Notes: generated by a model not told the origin, from the letters alone. Positions 34,399 through 43,140 are shown, counted from the stretch's first letter. The stretch: DNA of 64,000 bases from Temperatibacter marinus (GCF_031598375.1 NZ_CP123872.1:930001-994000), one strand, 5' to 3'. A program made the numbers and translations.

Positions 34399-34418
34399 TG
34401 TCCTAGAATTAGAGGACA
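34399..34418. promoter_or_regulatory. Island operator, copy 3 (TGTCCT-N8-AGGACA)
   Basis: TGTCCT at 34399-34404 and AGGACA at 34413-34418 form a perfect 6-8-6 inverted repeat centred 78 bases upstream of the acylase start. It is the best-conserved of the three copies. Confidence 0.65.
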
Positions 34419-34679
34419 TCCTTCATCAAACGTAGAACCACAGTAAATTAATTCTATAATGCTATAACTAACTCCAATGTGCCTGCACGTTCAGGTGCCC
34501 TTCAAAGGATTAGATTATGTTACTGTGAAAATTGTAACACCCAAAATTCGGGAATATTATGAGGGTGAAAATTCTATTCAAGCGACAAACTTAAACGGTT
34601 ATTGTTTGTAGTGAGAAAGCGCACTTTGGCTAGCCCTTCTCTCGCAAAAGTCATTAGAAACGCAAAAGACACACTTTTC

Positions 34680-34708
34680 AATGCGCTCCATAACAAAAAA
34701 GCCAGTCC
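34680..34708. repeat. Partial second copy of the tRNA-Gly trailer
   Basis: 29 bases identical to 34825-34853, the trailer and left terminator arm downstream of tRNA-Gly. This copy lacks the right hairpin arm. It may be a scar of recombination at the tRNA end or the remains of a second tRNA unit. Confidence 0.8.
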
Positions 34709-34713
34709 CCCTA

Positions 34714-34798
34714 GAACTATATTTTAATGGGAACTATATTTTAATGGGAACTATATTTTAATGGGAACTATATTTTAATGGGAACTATATTTTGATGG
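34714..34798. repeat. Tandem array, 5 x 17 bp
   Basis: Five head-to-tail copies of GAACTATATTTTAATGG at 34714, 34731, 34748, 34765 and 34782. The first four are identical and the fifth has TTTTGATGG. There are no spacers, so it is not a CRISPR array. The unit shares TTAATGGGAAC with the reverse complement of the tRNA 5' flank (34951-34961). Confidence 0.92.
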
Positions 34799-34840
34799 TT
34801 TTTTGATTGTATGGCCAAACTTTTAATGCGCTCCATAACA

Positions 34841-34868
34841 AAAAAGCCAGTCCGAAGACTGGCTTTTT
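34841..34868 (-). terminator. Intrinsic terminator of tRNA-Gly
   Basis: AAAAAGCCAGTC pairs with GACTGGCTTTTT around CGAA, just downstream of the tRNA on the minus strand. The A and T runs on both arms make it bidirectional in form. Confidence 0.88.
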
Positions 34869-34875
34869 GATTTAA

Positions 34876-34950
34876 TGGAGCGGGCGATGAGATTCGAACT
34901 CACGACATTCACCTTGGCAAGGTGACGCTCTACCCCTGAGCTACGCCCGC
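34876..34950 (-). tRNA. tRNA-Gly (anticodon GCC)
   Basis: Read on the minus strand it starts GCGGGCGTAGCTCAG, has the anticodon arm CCTTGCCAAGG with anticodon GCC, the T-arm core GTTCGAATC, and ends CGCCCGC-T-CCA with encoded CCA. The acceptor stem GCGGGCG/CGCCCGC pairs fully. It decodes GGC and GGU. It is the only RNA gene seen and lies at the right border of the AT-rich catabolic island. Confidence 0.97.
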
Positions 34951-35252
34951 GTTCCCATTAATGGAACAGGATAAGTTTTCCTGCTGTGGCGCGCATAATA
35001 TCGCGTGTTCTTTGCATTGCAACAGAAAATTTCAAAAAAATGAAATAATTCCATAACTAACTGATATATATAATATTATTTCTCATATTATTCTTTATTC
35101 ATTCCCTTTTCCAATACCAAAAGCGGCGAATCTTTTATTTCTCCTCTTTTCAGCAAATCTTTTTGTCTCTAAAAGGGGGCGTAAGAATATAAATCTGCCT
35201 CTCTTAGGCTAAGATAAACAATGATGCTTTAACAAAACAGAATGGATCACCC
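34951..35252. other. Divergent promoter region of tRNA-Gly and the thioredoxin-TPR gene
   Basis: About 300 AT-rich bases holding the tRNA promoter (minus strand) and the promoter of the gene at 35253. The inverted repeat GTTCC...GGAAC at 34951-34967 lies at the tRNA 5' end. I see nothing else in it. Confidence 0.6.
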
Positions 35253-36245
35253 ATGAATGACCAAATGATGCCTCCTAGTGGTATAGCTGCCCCTCAAGAC
35301 CCAACAGCGTCTCCTCAACAAGCAGCGCCACAAAGTGACACACCTCTGGTAAGTGAAGCCACCTTAGAAACATTTGGCCCTCTTGTTGTGGATGCCAGCA
35401 TGCACGTGCCCGTTATTGTTGATTTTTGGGCAGAATGGTGTGAACCCTGTAAACAATTGATGCCGCTTATAGAATCCGCCGTGATAAATGCATCGGGTGC
35501 GGTTAAATTAGTAAAAGTGAACGCAGACGAAAATCAGGAACTCTGTTCTCAACTTCGCATTCAAAGTTTACCAACTGTCATGGCTTTCTTTCAGGGACGC
35601 CCAGTCGATGGCTTTCAAGGAGCTGTTCCTGAAAGCCAACTGAAAGAATTTATTCAGCGCGTCATCGAGAAAACAGGGGCTCAACCCGCTGAAGGATCCA
35701 TAGACTCTCAAATCAATGCGGTTCTCGATCAAGTTGAAACTATGCTAGATGCTGAAGCCTATGATCAAGCCATGGCAATGCTAGCCCAAGTCTTACAGGC
35801 CGCACCAGATCATGATAAAGCAAAAATCTTATTTGCTGAGGCCACTGTTGCGACAGGTAACCGCGATCAAGCGGCAGAAATTTTGGCTACCTTAAGCGCT
35901 GAAATTAACACGGATAAGGCACTTAAGTCCCGTCGTGATCAATTGGTCACAAAAATGGATTTACTGGCGCAAACTGAAGGTCTAGGGAACAAAGTGGCCC
36001 TTCTAGAAGCGATAGAGGCTGACACGAATAACCATCAAGCCCGGTTTGATCTTTCTCTCATTTATATCGCTGAAGATGATCAAAACAAAGCTGCTGAAGA
36101 ATTGCTTCAAATTCTCATGCGCGAAATGGATTGGAATGAGGAAGCTGCTCGAAAACAATTGTTAAAGCTTTTTGAAGTGGCTGGACCCAAGGATCCTTTC
36201 ACTTTAAAATATCGTCGCCGTTTATCGTCCCTCATGTTTAGTTAA
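35253..36245 (+). CDS. Thioredoxin-TPR protein (YbbN/CnoX-like)
   Basis: A 330-residue cytoplasmic protein made of a thioredoxin fold (about 35-145) and a TPR-rich C-terminal half. The active site [11 protein letters not shown] has both cysteines (Cys63, Cys66), unlike E. coli CnoX, which lacks the full CxxC, so redox activity is expected. The family acts as a chaperone-redoxin that protects proteins under oxidative stress. The first 30 residues are Pro/Gln-rich and probably disordered. The Trm112 gene follows 8 bases later, an arrangement I recall from other alphaproteobacteria. Confidence 0.92.
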   Translation: MNDQMMPPSGIAAPQDPTASPQQAAPQSDTPLVSEATLETFGPLVVDASMHVPVIVDFWAEWCEPCKQLMPLIESAVINASGAVKLVKVNADENQELCSQLRIQSLPTVMAFFQGRPVDGFQGAVPESQLKEFIQRVIEKTGAQPAEGSIDSQINAVLDQVETMLDAEAYDQAMAMLAQVLQAAPDHDKAKILFAEATVATGNRDQAAEILATLSAEINTDKALKSRRDQLVTKMDLLAQTEGLGNKVALLEAIEADTNNHQARFDLSLIYIAEDDQNKAAEELLQILMREMDWNEEAARKQLLKLFEVAGPKDPFTLKYRRRLSSLMFS

Positions 36246-36253
36246 GGTGTTTT

Positions 36254-36469
36254 ATGACCGACTGTAATCCTTCTGAAGATCATATCAGCGCTGATAGAAA
36301 AGTTTTAGAAAGACTTGTGTGCCCTGTCACCAAAGAAAGTTTAGTCTATAATCGAGACTCCAATGAGCTCATCAGCAAAAAAGCACAGCTTGCCTATCCT
36401 GTTCGATATGGCATTCCCATCATGCTGGTGGATGAAGCAAGGGAACTCTCTGACGAAGACTTAAGCTAA
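36254..36469 (+). CDS. Trm112 family protein
   Basis: A 71-residue protein of the Trm112/YcaR family. The core [42 protein letters not shown] is typical, and only the single Cys of CPVT is present, as usual in bacterial short forms. Eukaryotic Trm112 activates methyltransferases; the bacterial role is less clear. It follows the thioredoxin-TPR gene by 8 bases and overlaps the convergent SDR gene by 9 bases at its 3' end. Confidence 0.92.
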   Translation: MTDCNPSEDHISADRKVLERLVCPVTKESLVYNRDSNELISKKAQLAYPVRYGIPIMLVDEARELSDEDLS

Positions 36470-37345
36470 CGGCGTCAATCCCTCTTTGTAAGATGGATAT
36501 CGAAGATTAACATTAAGCTCAGTCCTCATTTTCCTATTATCAATTCTTTTATTTTCTTCATAAAAGCTTCGCGCCATAAAGCTCATGTCTGCTGACTCGT
36601 AGTTTTCAGCTTTGGGTGGCGCTATGCCAAGTAAGTCTGCTGCAAATTTTGTTACCTCCTGGGGAGGACAAGGCTGGCCATCAGATACATTATATATACG
36701 CCGCAATGATTGCTGCAGTGATTGCCGCGGTGTCTGTGCAGCAGCGAAACAAACTTCTGCAATATCAGCCACATGAATTCGATTAAAAACTTGGTCTTTT
36801 TTGATGATCATCCGTGCCTTTCCAGATCGCAGCTTATCTATTGCACTCCGACCTGGACCGTATATGCCTGTTAATCGAAATATATCAAGCGGGAGAGAAA
36901 GCTCCTTAGAGAGACTTTGCCACTGAGTTTCTGCATGCAACCGATCATCGGCTCTCTTATTCGATGGATTAAGCGGAAAATCTTCTGTAACCCATTCGCC
37001 AGCAGCATCCCCGTAAACAGACGTTGTTGAAAGATATCCAATCCATTGAAGTGAGGGTAATTGGCCAATAGCCTTAGCGAGTGCCTGCCACTGTTCCCTG
37101 TTTTTCTCTACCGAAACCGGGGCCGTCATTATAAGATGAGTGGTCGACACTGGCAGGCTAGGGCTTTGGTAATCTACCTCGAGTAACTTGGTCGCTTGAG
37201 GAAAAGGTTTGATCCTTTTCTTTTCTTGACTGGCGGCGCGTGTGGTCACTGTTACTGTCATTTCATTAGACGCTGGGTCAGTTAAAAATTTTTCAGCAAT
37301 ATAAGCGGCACTATATCCGGCCCCTATCAGAAGTAAATGCTCCAC
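36461..37345 (-). CDS. NAD(P)-dependent epimerase/SDR-like protein (YeeZ type)
   Basis: A 294-residue atypical extended short-chain dehydrogenase. The N-terminal nucleotide motif is [17 protein letters not shown] (4-20), LSTTSVYGD matches the active-site Ser/Tyr strand, and [17 protein letters not shown] follows. The usual YxxxK is not kept (RADDRLHAE occupies the site), as in YeeZ-like proteins, so dehydrogenase activity is doubtful. It is convergent with Trm112 (9-base overlap) and divergent from the TPR gene at 37422. Substrate unknown. Confidence 0.85.
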   Translation of the reverse strand: MEHLLLIGAGYSAAYIAEKFLTDPASNEMTVTVTTRAASQEKKRIKPFPQATKLLEVDYQSPSLPVSTTHLIMTAPVSVEKNREQWQALAKAIGQLPSLQWIGYLSTTSVYGDAAGEWVTEDFPLNPSNKRADDRLHAETQWQSLSKELSLPLDIFRLTGIYGPGRSAIDKLRSGKARMIIKKDQVFNRIHVADIAEVCFAAAQTPRQSLQQSLRRIYNVSDGQPCPPQEVTKFAADLLGIAPPKAENYESADMSFMARSFYEENKRIDNRKMRTELNVNLRYPSYKEGLTPLA

Positions 37346-37421
37346 ACGTCCATCCTTTATTGTATAGTCTTGTCATGATTTTAGCCTTGAAAAGACCTCA
37401 ATTGACTGGCATTTATGCCCT

Positions 37422-38249
37422 ATGATCAAAGATAACATAAGATATATACTGTGCCTGACCACAGTTATTTTTTCAAGCTCTGCAGCTAGTCTTGCACAAG
37501 AGCAAGACTTTCATCCGGCCAAGGCTTCTGAAACCTATGAAAAATGCATCACACTGGTTCATTCCTCCCCTCAAAGGGCATTGAAAATGGCCCTTGAGTG
37601 GCAATCAGCTGGTGGCGGAACGCCCGCACGGCATTGTGAAGCACTTGGTCTTTATAAACGCAACAAATACAAACCAGCTGGACTGATGCTTGATCGGGTC
37701 GCAGAAGACATGCGGACAGGAAAGGACATGCCCTTCCTTGACGGCAAGCGGACGATTGCCAATGAATATATGTTAGCCTCCGTCTATCAGCAGGCAGCAA
37801 ATGCATGGCTTCAAGCTGAAGATTTAGCCATGGCAGTTTCAGCGGCGGATAGTGCAGAAGCAACAGCCCCAAAAGGAACGCTCTTATACCAAGAGATTCT
37901 TGCCGACCGTGCCCGCATTCTTGTGGCAGATGAAAATTTCGAGGCCGCCTATGAAGACATGGCCCGTCTCATTCAATTAAAGCCAGAAGATGGAAATTAC
38001 CGACTGCTTTACGCCTCAGCCGCTCGGATGACCAATCGCTTAGAAATCGCGCTTACTTCACTCACCGTCATTCTCACGCAACGACCTGATCACCTTGTGG
38101 CTCTGCTTGAACGCGGCCATGTTTATGAATTACTAGGCCGCAAAGATTTTGCACGCGAGGATTGGCTTAAAATTATGGACTTGGACCCAGATAGTGCCCT
38201 GGCTCAAACCGCTCAGCGTAATTTACAACGCCTTATTCAAACCCCTTAA
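37422..38249 (+). CDS. Exported TPR-repeat protein
   Basis: A 275-residue protein with a signal peptide (about 1-25, ending SLAQE) and at least four tetratricopeptide-like helical pairs, clearest at about 160-260 (ILVADENFEAAYEDMARLIQLKPED, then LLERGHVYELLGRKDFAREDWLKIMDLDPDS). A Cys pair (residues about 42 and 72) may form a disulfide. TPR proteins scaffold protein complexes; no partner is indicated. Its 3' end overlaps the convergent Mur-ligase gene by 4 bases. Confidence 0.85.
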   Translation: MIKDNIRYILCLTTVIFSSSAASLAQEQDFHPAKASETYEKCITLVHSSPQRALKMALEWQSAGGGTPARHCEALGLYKRNKYKPAGLMLDRVAEDMRTGKDMPFLDGKRTIANEYMLASVYQQAANAWLQAEDLAMAVSAADSAEATAPKGTLLYQEILADRARILVADENFEAAYEDMARLIQLKPEDGNYRLLYASAARMTNRLEIALTSLTVILTQRPDHLVALLERGHVYELLGRKDFAREDWLKIMDLDPDSALAQTAQRNLQRLIQTP

Positions 38250-39994
38250 AAGCTAGGCGGACTCTCGTAAAGATCTGGCAGGTTATTCTCGTATAGAACA
38301 GCATCTCCTGCACGGACATTTGTACGCACCCACGCCTCTGCTTCCGCTTGAGAAGAAAATTCTATAAGGGTCAAGTGATCCTTATTAACACCTTTGATGC
38401 CCGCAACAAAAGTAGGAATGCGTGAAGGTGTGACAACAAGGATCACATCACATTGCTGGGCAGCGATAACGCCCAGTCGCTTATGTTCTTCATCATGCTT
38501 AGCTCCAAGCTCAACCATACCCGGCGTTACCAAAATTCTACGACCTTCCGGTTTGACAATTGCATTTAACGCAATCAATGCCCCCTCAAAACCAATAGGG
38601 TTACTATTATAGGCATCATTCACAGTAGCAATTGGTCCAGAGCGATCCACTTCTGTGCGGTGGCGAATTTGAGGCAATGATTTCAAACTTGCTCTGATGA
38701 CACTGAATGGAAGCCCTAAAGAGCGCGCAACCGCTATAGCAGATAGGATATTCTCAACCTGATGCGGCCCATATAAGGGCACAAAAATCTTATGCTCTTG
38801 GTCCTCTTCCGCTATAATTAAATGCAGGCCATCTTCTTTTTGATCAAGAGAGGCAACGCTTAACGCACCCTCTTTTCCAGCTCGAATATAATTGGCACGA
38901 ACAGTCTCTGTCATGGGATCAAGTAGGTGAGATGGAATCCCATCTGTATTGATAATGACAGGATTGTCCGCTTGTTTCATAGCTGTAGCCGACGCAAGTT
39001 CAAATTTTGCAGAAGCCACAGTCTCTAAGGTCTTAAACCTTTCATAGTGGGCGGCTCCCACAGCCGTAATCAGTCCCACATCGGGCGGCGTTAAACGGCA
39101 AAGCTTTGCTATAGACCCCGGTCCATAAGCCCCCATTTCAACAATGAAATAACTGTGATCTTCATTCAACTGCTCGCGAATAACTCTAGTAATTCCCATC
39201 TCAGTATTCACGCTGCCAGGCGTCGCTAGCGTCGGATGAACGCTGGATAAAATATGCTGCAAAATAGTTTTAGTGCTGGTTTTGCCAAAGGAGCCTGTAA
39301 TAGCAATAACTGTAGGCTGAAGTAGGGCGAATTTGGCCTTCGCTTCTGCCAAAAATCTTGCTTGGACTCTGGCCTCATAAGGTTCTAAAAACTTATTAGC
39401 TCCCATCAAAAAGACTGGTGTTAACTGGACCCCCAATAGAAAAGCAAGATAGAGGCCTGTAATCCGCCAATCTAATGTTTGTAAGGGATTCATCCAACTG
39501 TCTAAGCTGCTGTCTAAAACCAAGCGGGTTCCGTTTGGGAAAGATAGAGCCCCAATCGTCAAGAGAAGATACCCCCCTAACAGCAAGAGCACCGCATTGC
39601 GATTAATCCGCGCCACCCGTTCTGTCCGAACCAGGGGCTTTTTAGAGCTTTGCCTATTCCCACGAGATTTTATCACCCCTCCAATCAAACCAACTACTGC
39701 GCAAATGATTGAAGCATCCTCAAGATAGGCAAAGATTGGGTGTTGTCCTTGAAATTGACTAAATAGGGTGCACATAATTGCCGCACCCAAGCCAAGGGAC
39801 GCAACTTTATCCCATGCTCTATGCCTTTTAATCCAGGCAATAAATCTCACACTGTCATATTCCTCTTGTTGATAAAACATGAGGTATGTCTGCATGCGGT
39901 CATAAGCCATCAAGAGGAATAAGGGCCAAAAAATTAAGACGTAAAACAAGGGCTGGAAATCTTGACCAAATATAGTATTCACCCACTCTGTCAT
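38246..39994 (-). CDS. Membrane-anchored Mur ligase-family protein (MurF-like)
   Basis: A 582-residue protein with two parts. Residues 1-200 hold about five hydrophobic helices (near 17-32, 64-80, 92-106, 133-152, 178-198). Residues 225-575 are a Mur ligase, with P-loop ITGSFGKTST (232-241), FIVEMGAYGPGSI, PVIINTDG, GPHQVENILSAIAVA and NDAYNSNP. Mur ligases join amino acids or dipeptides to a carboxylate with ATP. Normal MurF enzymes are soluble, so the membrane half is unusual. It is the third gene of a tight operon behind a Ddl-like ATP-grasp ligase and an alpha/beta hydrolase (4-base overlap). A D-Ala-D-Ala-like dipeptide could be the shared intermediate, but the product is unknown. Confidence 0.85.
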   Translation of the reverse strand: MTEWVNTIFGQDFQPLFYVLIFWPLFLLMAYDRMQTYLMFYQQEEYDSVRFIAWIKRHRAWDKVASLGLGAAIMCTLFSQFQGQHPIFAYLEDASIICAVVGLIGGVIKSRGNRQSSKKPLVRTERVARINRNAVLLLLGGYLLLTIGALSFPNGTRLVLDSSLDSWMNPLQTLDWRITGLYLAFLLGVQLTPVFLMGANKFLEPYEARVQARFLAEAKAKFALLQPTVIAITGSFGKTSTKTILQHILSSVHPTLATPGSVNTEMGITRVIREQLNEDHSYFIVEMGAYGPGSIAKLCRLTPPDVGLITAVGAAHYERFKTLETVASAKFELASATAMKQADNPVIINTDGIPSHLLDPMTETVRANYIRAGKEGALSVASLDQKEDGLHLIIAEEDQEHKIFVPLYGPHQVENILSAIAVARSLGLPFSVIRASLKSLPQIRHRTEVDRSGPIATVNDAYNSNPIGFEGALIALNAIVKPEGRRILVTPGMVELGAKHDEEHKRLGVIAAQQCDVILVVTPSRIPTFVAGIKGVNKDHLTLIEFSSQAEAEAWVRTNVRAGDAVLYENNLPDLYESPPSF

Positions 39995-40791
39995 GTGTCA
40001 TACCCTTTCAAGAAGTCATCAAGATAGGCCTTAACCTGATAAGCCCCACGATCCAAAACATCCAAATGCCCCAGTGAGGAGAGTTCAATATAATTCGAGT
40101 GAGGGATGAGGCGGGCATATTTCTGGCCCATAGACGGCGGGGTTTCCGTATCAAACTGTCCATAAAGTAACAAAGTAGGACAGGCAATGGACCTTGCTCT
40201 ATCCGCCAAATTTTCATTCACCACTTTTACAAAAGTCTCTCTGAGTTCGCCTGCATTTTTATAATCAACACTGCCATATCGTCGGCGAAACTCATCCCTC
40301 TTATTCGTCTTGAACATGAAATCTTGAAGATGAGCAATCTTCCCCTTTAATTTCAAAGTCCATGACTTTAACAACCATAAAGGACTGCGCCGCCGCTTAA
40401 GGCCAGCGCCCGCAATCATCACAACACCAGCAACCCACTCTGGGAAGAGATGAGCCATTTGAACGCTTACACGGCAACCAAAGCTATGGCCAACTAAAAT
40501 AACAGGTCCCTCGATCTCTAAAGCTTCCAACTGCTCTTTAAGCATGGTGGCATAAACGGCCGTCCCTGCGCCTTTCATTAATCGTTCCGTCTCACCAAAT
40601 CCTGGCTGGTCAAAAAGATAATGAGGGCCCTGATGATCAAGGCTTGAGGCAATTTTGAGAAGAGAGTGATGGTCCTGGCCCCAGCCATGTAACCAAATAA
40701 TCGGGATGCCCTGCTGCTCAGCTCCTATGGTTTTATATGCCCAAGAAACGACCACGTTACGCCCCAAAAATTGATGCATTTCCAAGTGCAC
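39991..40791 (-). CDS. Alpha/beta hydrolase between two peptide-ligase genes
   Basis: A 266-residue alpha/beta-fold hydrolase. The nucleophile elbow is VGHSFG (Ser103), the oxyanion segment is WLHGWGQDH (33-41), the acid is probably the Asp in YGQFDTETP, and the His lies in LGHLDVL. It overlaps the upstream Ddl-like gene by 35 bases (a start at Met5 would shorten this to 23) and the downstream Mur ligase gene by 4, so all three are co-translated. Esterase, amidase or peptidase activity is possible. The operon suggests it acts on the ligase product or substrate. Confidence 0.87.
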   Translation of the reverse strand: MHLEMHQFLGRNVVVSWAYKTIGAEQQGIPIIWLHGWGQDHHSLLKIASSLDHQGPHYLFDQPGFGETERLMKGAGTAVYATMLKEQLEALEIEGPVILVGHSFGCRVSVQMAHLFPEWVAGVVMIAGAGLKRRRSPLWLLKSWTLKLKGKIAHLQDFMFKTNKRDEFRRRYGSVDYKNAGELRETFVKVVNENLADRARSIACPTLLLYGQFDTETPPSMGQKYARLIPHSNYIELSSLGHLDVLDRGAYQVKAYLDDFLKGYDT

Positions 40792-41992
40792 TGCTTGTAG
40801 AAGCTGACCGCTCTTTTGTCAGCTGAAACCCTTCTTGAATTATCGCGTCTGTCAGCTCAAGGAAAGAGAAGGACGGCGAAGCCGCTTCCCAGAGAAAATA
40901 AGCAAATGATCCAGGTATTGTATTAATCTCGTTCAACCAGATTTCACCGGTTTCTCTGTTGCTGAGAAAATCGATCCGCACACTGCCAGCGAGGTCTAAG
41001 CGATCAAATGCCGTCTTAGCGTTCTCCTGAAGTTGATTAATTTGTACTTTAGATAAATGATCAGGATTTAAAGTTCGCCCAAGGGAAACCATCCCTTCAG
41101 AAGCAGATCCTCCTGTTTTGTGACCAAGTTTTTTACCACTCTTGCTGCCTTGCATATATTTTTCTTGGAAATCAAGGAGGTCACTACCTCGTTTTGGCTC
41201 TTCGATGGCGCTTGTCTCTAGGGATCCATCCGCCAGGCGACGGACCGCAATATTATACTCTGTCAAATTTTGGACAAAGGGTTCTATAATTACAGCATGA
41301 TCCATTCGGAATGCACTGAGAATCGCTGCCATACAATCATCTGGATCCTCTGCTTTTGCCACCCCAACACTTGATCCCAAATTACAGGGTTTTACAATCA
41401 AAGGATAGGGGGTGCTCCCTAGTGCCTCTTTTAATAAAGCAGCTAGGTGATCATCCTCAAGATATGTTCCTTTCTTCGGCCGCTTTAAAATAAGGTCAGG
41501 AAGACAAGGGACTGATACTGTGCGAAGGATATGCTTTGTAAATCCTTTATCCATGGTACTGCTTGCCGCTAAGGGTCGGCAGCCCGCATAGGGAATGGCG
41601 GCAAAATCAAACAATCCCTGTAACGTTCCATCTTCGCCGTTTGACCCATGGATCGCAGGCACAGCAAGGTCAAAAGGATACTCAATCCGTTCTGAGCCAA
41701 AAAGCTTTTTCCGTTCGGTATAAAGAAGAGGATTACCGCCTTGAGAAGCTGATATATCAAGGTGCAACTGAGACAAGGCCATTTTTTCAGCATCTATAGG
41801 ATAGTTAGAACGATCTAAGAGAGCCTCTCCGCCCCAAAATTGACCTAATGGATCCACATAGACGGGCAAGGGAGAATATTTGAGCGGCGATAAAGCTTCT
41901 ATGAATTGCAAAGCCGTTAAAACACTTACATCATGTTCTACGCTGCGTCCGCCAAAAAAGACGGCTATATTCTTTTTGTTTGTTGCTGTCAT
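40757..41992 (-). CDS. D-alanine-D-alanine ligase-like ATP-grasp enzyme
   Basis: A 411-residue protein from the ATG at 41992 (MTATNKKNIAVFFGG). It has the N-terminal Ddl motif FFGGRSVEHDVSVLTA, ADGSLETSAIEEP, the ATP-grasp PLIVKPCNLGSSVGVAK, and the C-terminal VRIDFLSNRETGEIWLNEINTIPG with the metal-binding Glu and Asn. Ddl joins two D-alanines for the cell wall. The open frame continues upstream to 42286, with possible starts at 42166 and 42286; that extension is basic and contains GTSSGTS, but it runs into the promoter of the divergent gene at 42198, so I prefer 41992. It is first in an operon with a hydrolase and a Mur ligase, unlike a standard cell-wall ddl. Confidence 0.88.
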   Translation of the reverse strand: MTATNKKNIAVFFGGRSVEHDVSVLTALQFIEALSPLKYSPLPVYVDPLGQFWGGEALLDRSNYPIDAEKMALSQLHLDISASQGGNPLLYTERKKLFGSERIEYPFDLAVPAIHGSNGEDGTLQGLFDFAAIPYAGCRPLAASSTMDKGFTKHILRTVSVPCLPDLILKRPKKGTYLEDDHLAALLKEALGSTPYPLIVKPCNLGSSVGVAKAEDPDDCMAAILSAFRMDHAVIIEPFVQNLTEYNIAVRRLADGSLETSAIEEPKRGSDLLDFQEKYMQGSKSGKKLGHKTGGSASEGMVSLGRTLNPDHLSKVQINQLQENAKTAFDRLDLAGSVRIDFLSNRETGEIWLNEINTIPGSFAYFLWEAASPSFSFLELTDAIIQEGFQLTKERSASTSSALGNASIFGA

Positions 41993-42197
41993 CAATGATG
42001 TCCCAGATGAAGTCCCAGATGAGGTCGGTGGCGCCCAAACCGTTCCACTTTCTTGATTTGTACCCAATTCATGTTCTGATGGAAAGCATAAAGATAAGTT
42101 TGGCAAAAGTTTGTTTAAGCGGGCGCATTTGGAATTGTCCCTTTTCTTTTTTCTCTTTTGCGCCATACTTATGTCAAACAACATTAGGAGGCTTACA

Positions 42198-43088
42198 ATG
42201 AATAAAACATTTCTCTTTAGTGCGGGTTTGCTTTCAGCATCTCTCGCCTTGCCTGCAACTGCACAGCAAAATGAAGTGACAATCAAAGCACAGAAACTTA
42301 CGGATTCTGTCTATGTTCTCTTTGGCCAAGGCGGCAACATTGGTCTGCAATTTGGCAAAGACGGTGCCTATTTAATCGATGATCAATTTTCAAATTTATC
42401 AGAAAAAATTCTTGCTAAAGTAAAAGAAATTAGCGGCATGACCCCCAAATATGTGATCAACACACACTATCATTTTGACCATACAGGCGGGAATGAGAAT
42501 ATGGGCAAAGCTGGTGCCATTATGGTCTCGCATGATAATGTTCGTCTTCGCATTTCGAAAGAAACATTTGTGAAAACATTTAATGCTAGAAACCCACCTA
42601 CAAAAAAAGTAGGGCTGCCTCAAGTGACTTTTAATGAAGAGCTTTCTATTCACTTGAATGGGGAAGAAGCTCGGTTGTATCACATTCCTAATGCCCATAC
42701 TGACGGCGACAGCATCGCTCATTTTAAAAGCTCAAATGTGATCCATATGGGCGACACATTCTTTAATGGCATGTATCCTTTCATCGATGTTAGCGGCGGC
42801 GGCAGTATCCACGGTGTGATTAAAGCCATGGAGAAAGCCCACAGTCTATCAAATGAGGCTACTCAAATTATTCCCGGTCACGGTCAAGTTACAGATAAAG
42901 CCGGTGTGAAAGCTTATAAAGAAATGCTTGAAGTTGCCAGAGATCGTATTGCAAAACTGAAAGAGGCCGGCAAAACCCTCAAAGAAGTTCAAGACGCAAA
43001 TCCAATGCGTGATTTCGACGAGCGTTATAAAGGCGGGGGAGCTGGTTGGAATTTGTTGTTTATGGAATTTGTATACTCTTCTCTATAA
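42198..43088 (+). CDS. Exported metallo-beta-lactamase-fold hydrolase
   Basis: A 296-residue protein from the ATG at 42198, chosen because TAGGAGGC precedes it and a signal peptide (1-22, ending ALPATAQQ) follows. The zinc motif is complete: NTHYHFDHTGG, then HTDGDSIAHF and IIPGHGQV. Proteins of this group are periplasmic MBL-fold hydrolases of broad or unknown specificity, including members of the quinoprotein-relay type. It is divergent from the Ddl-like gene and ends at a terminator. The beta-lactam-like fold does not by itself imply antibiotic resistance. Confidence 0.9.
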   Translation: MNKTFLFSAGLLSASLALPATAQQNEVTIKAQKLTDSVYVLFGQGGNIGLQFGKDGAYLIDDQFSNLSEKILAKVKEISGMTPKYVINTHYHFDHTGGNENMGKAGAIMVSHDNVRLRISKETFVKTFNARNPPTKKVGLPQVTFNEELSIHLNGEEARLYHIPNAHTDGDSIAHFKSSNVIHMGDTFFNGMYPFIDVSGGGSIHGVIKAMEKAHSLSNEATQIIPGHGQVTDKAGVKAYKEMLEVARDRIAKLKEAGKTLKEVQDANPMRDFDERYKGGGAGWNLLFMEFVYSSL

Positions 43089-43110
43089 AATCAGATTGAG
43101 TGCAACACAC

Positions 43111-43140
43111 AAAAAAGGCTCCCAATAGGAGCCTTTTTTT
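43111..43140. terminator. Bidirectional intrinsic terminator
   Basis: AAAAAAGGCTCC pairs with GGAGCCTTTTTT around a short CAATA loop, between convergent MBL-fold and amidohydrolase genes. Confidence 0.9.

Larger units (their letters stand above)
34419..34875. other. Gene-free stretch between island and tRNA-Gly
   Basis: No credible gene. The left part (to about 34670) is AT-rich with no clear signal. The right part holds a partial copy of the tRNA trailer (34680-34708), the 17-bp tandem array (34714-34798) and the tRNA terminator (34841-34868). Confidence 0.7.

Noticed and set aside
34714-34798. Possible CRISPR array
   Set aside because: Five 17-bp units sit head to tail with no spacers and no cas genes are near; it is a simple tandem repeat.
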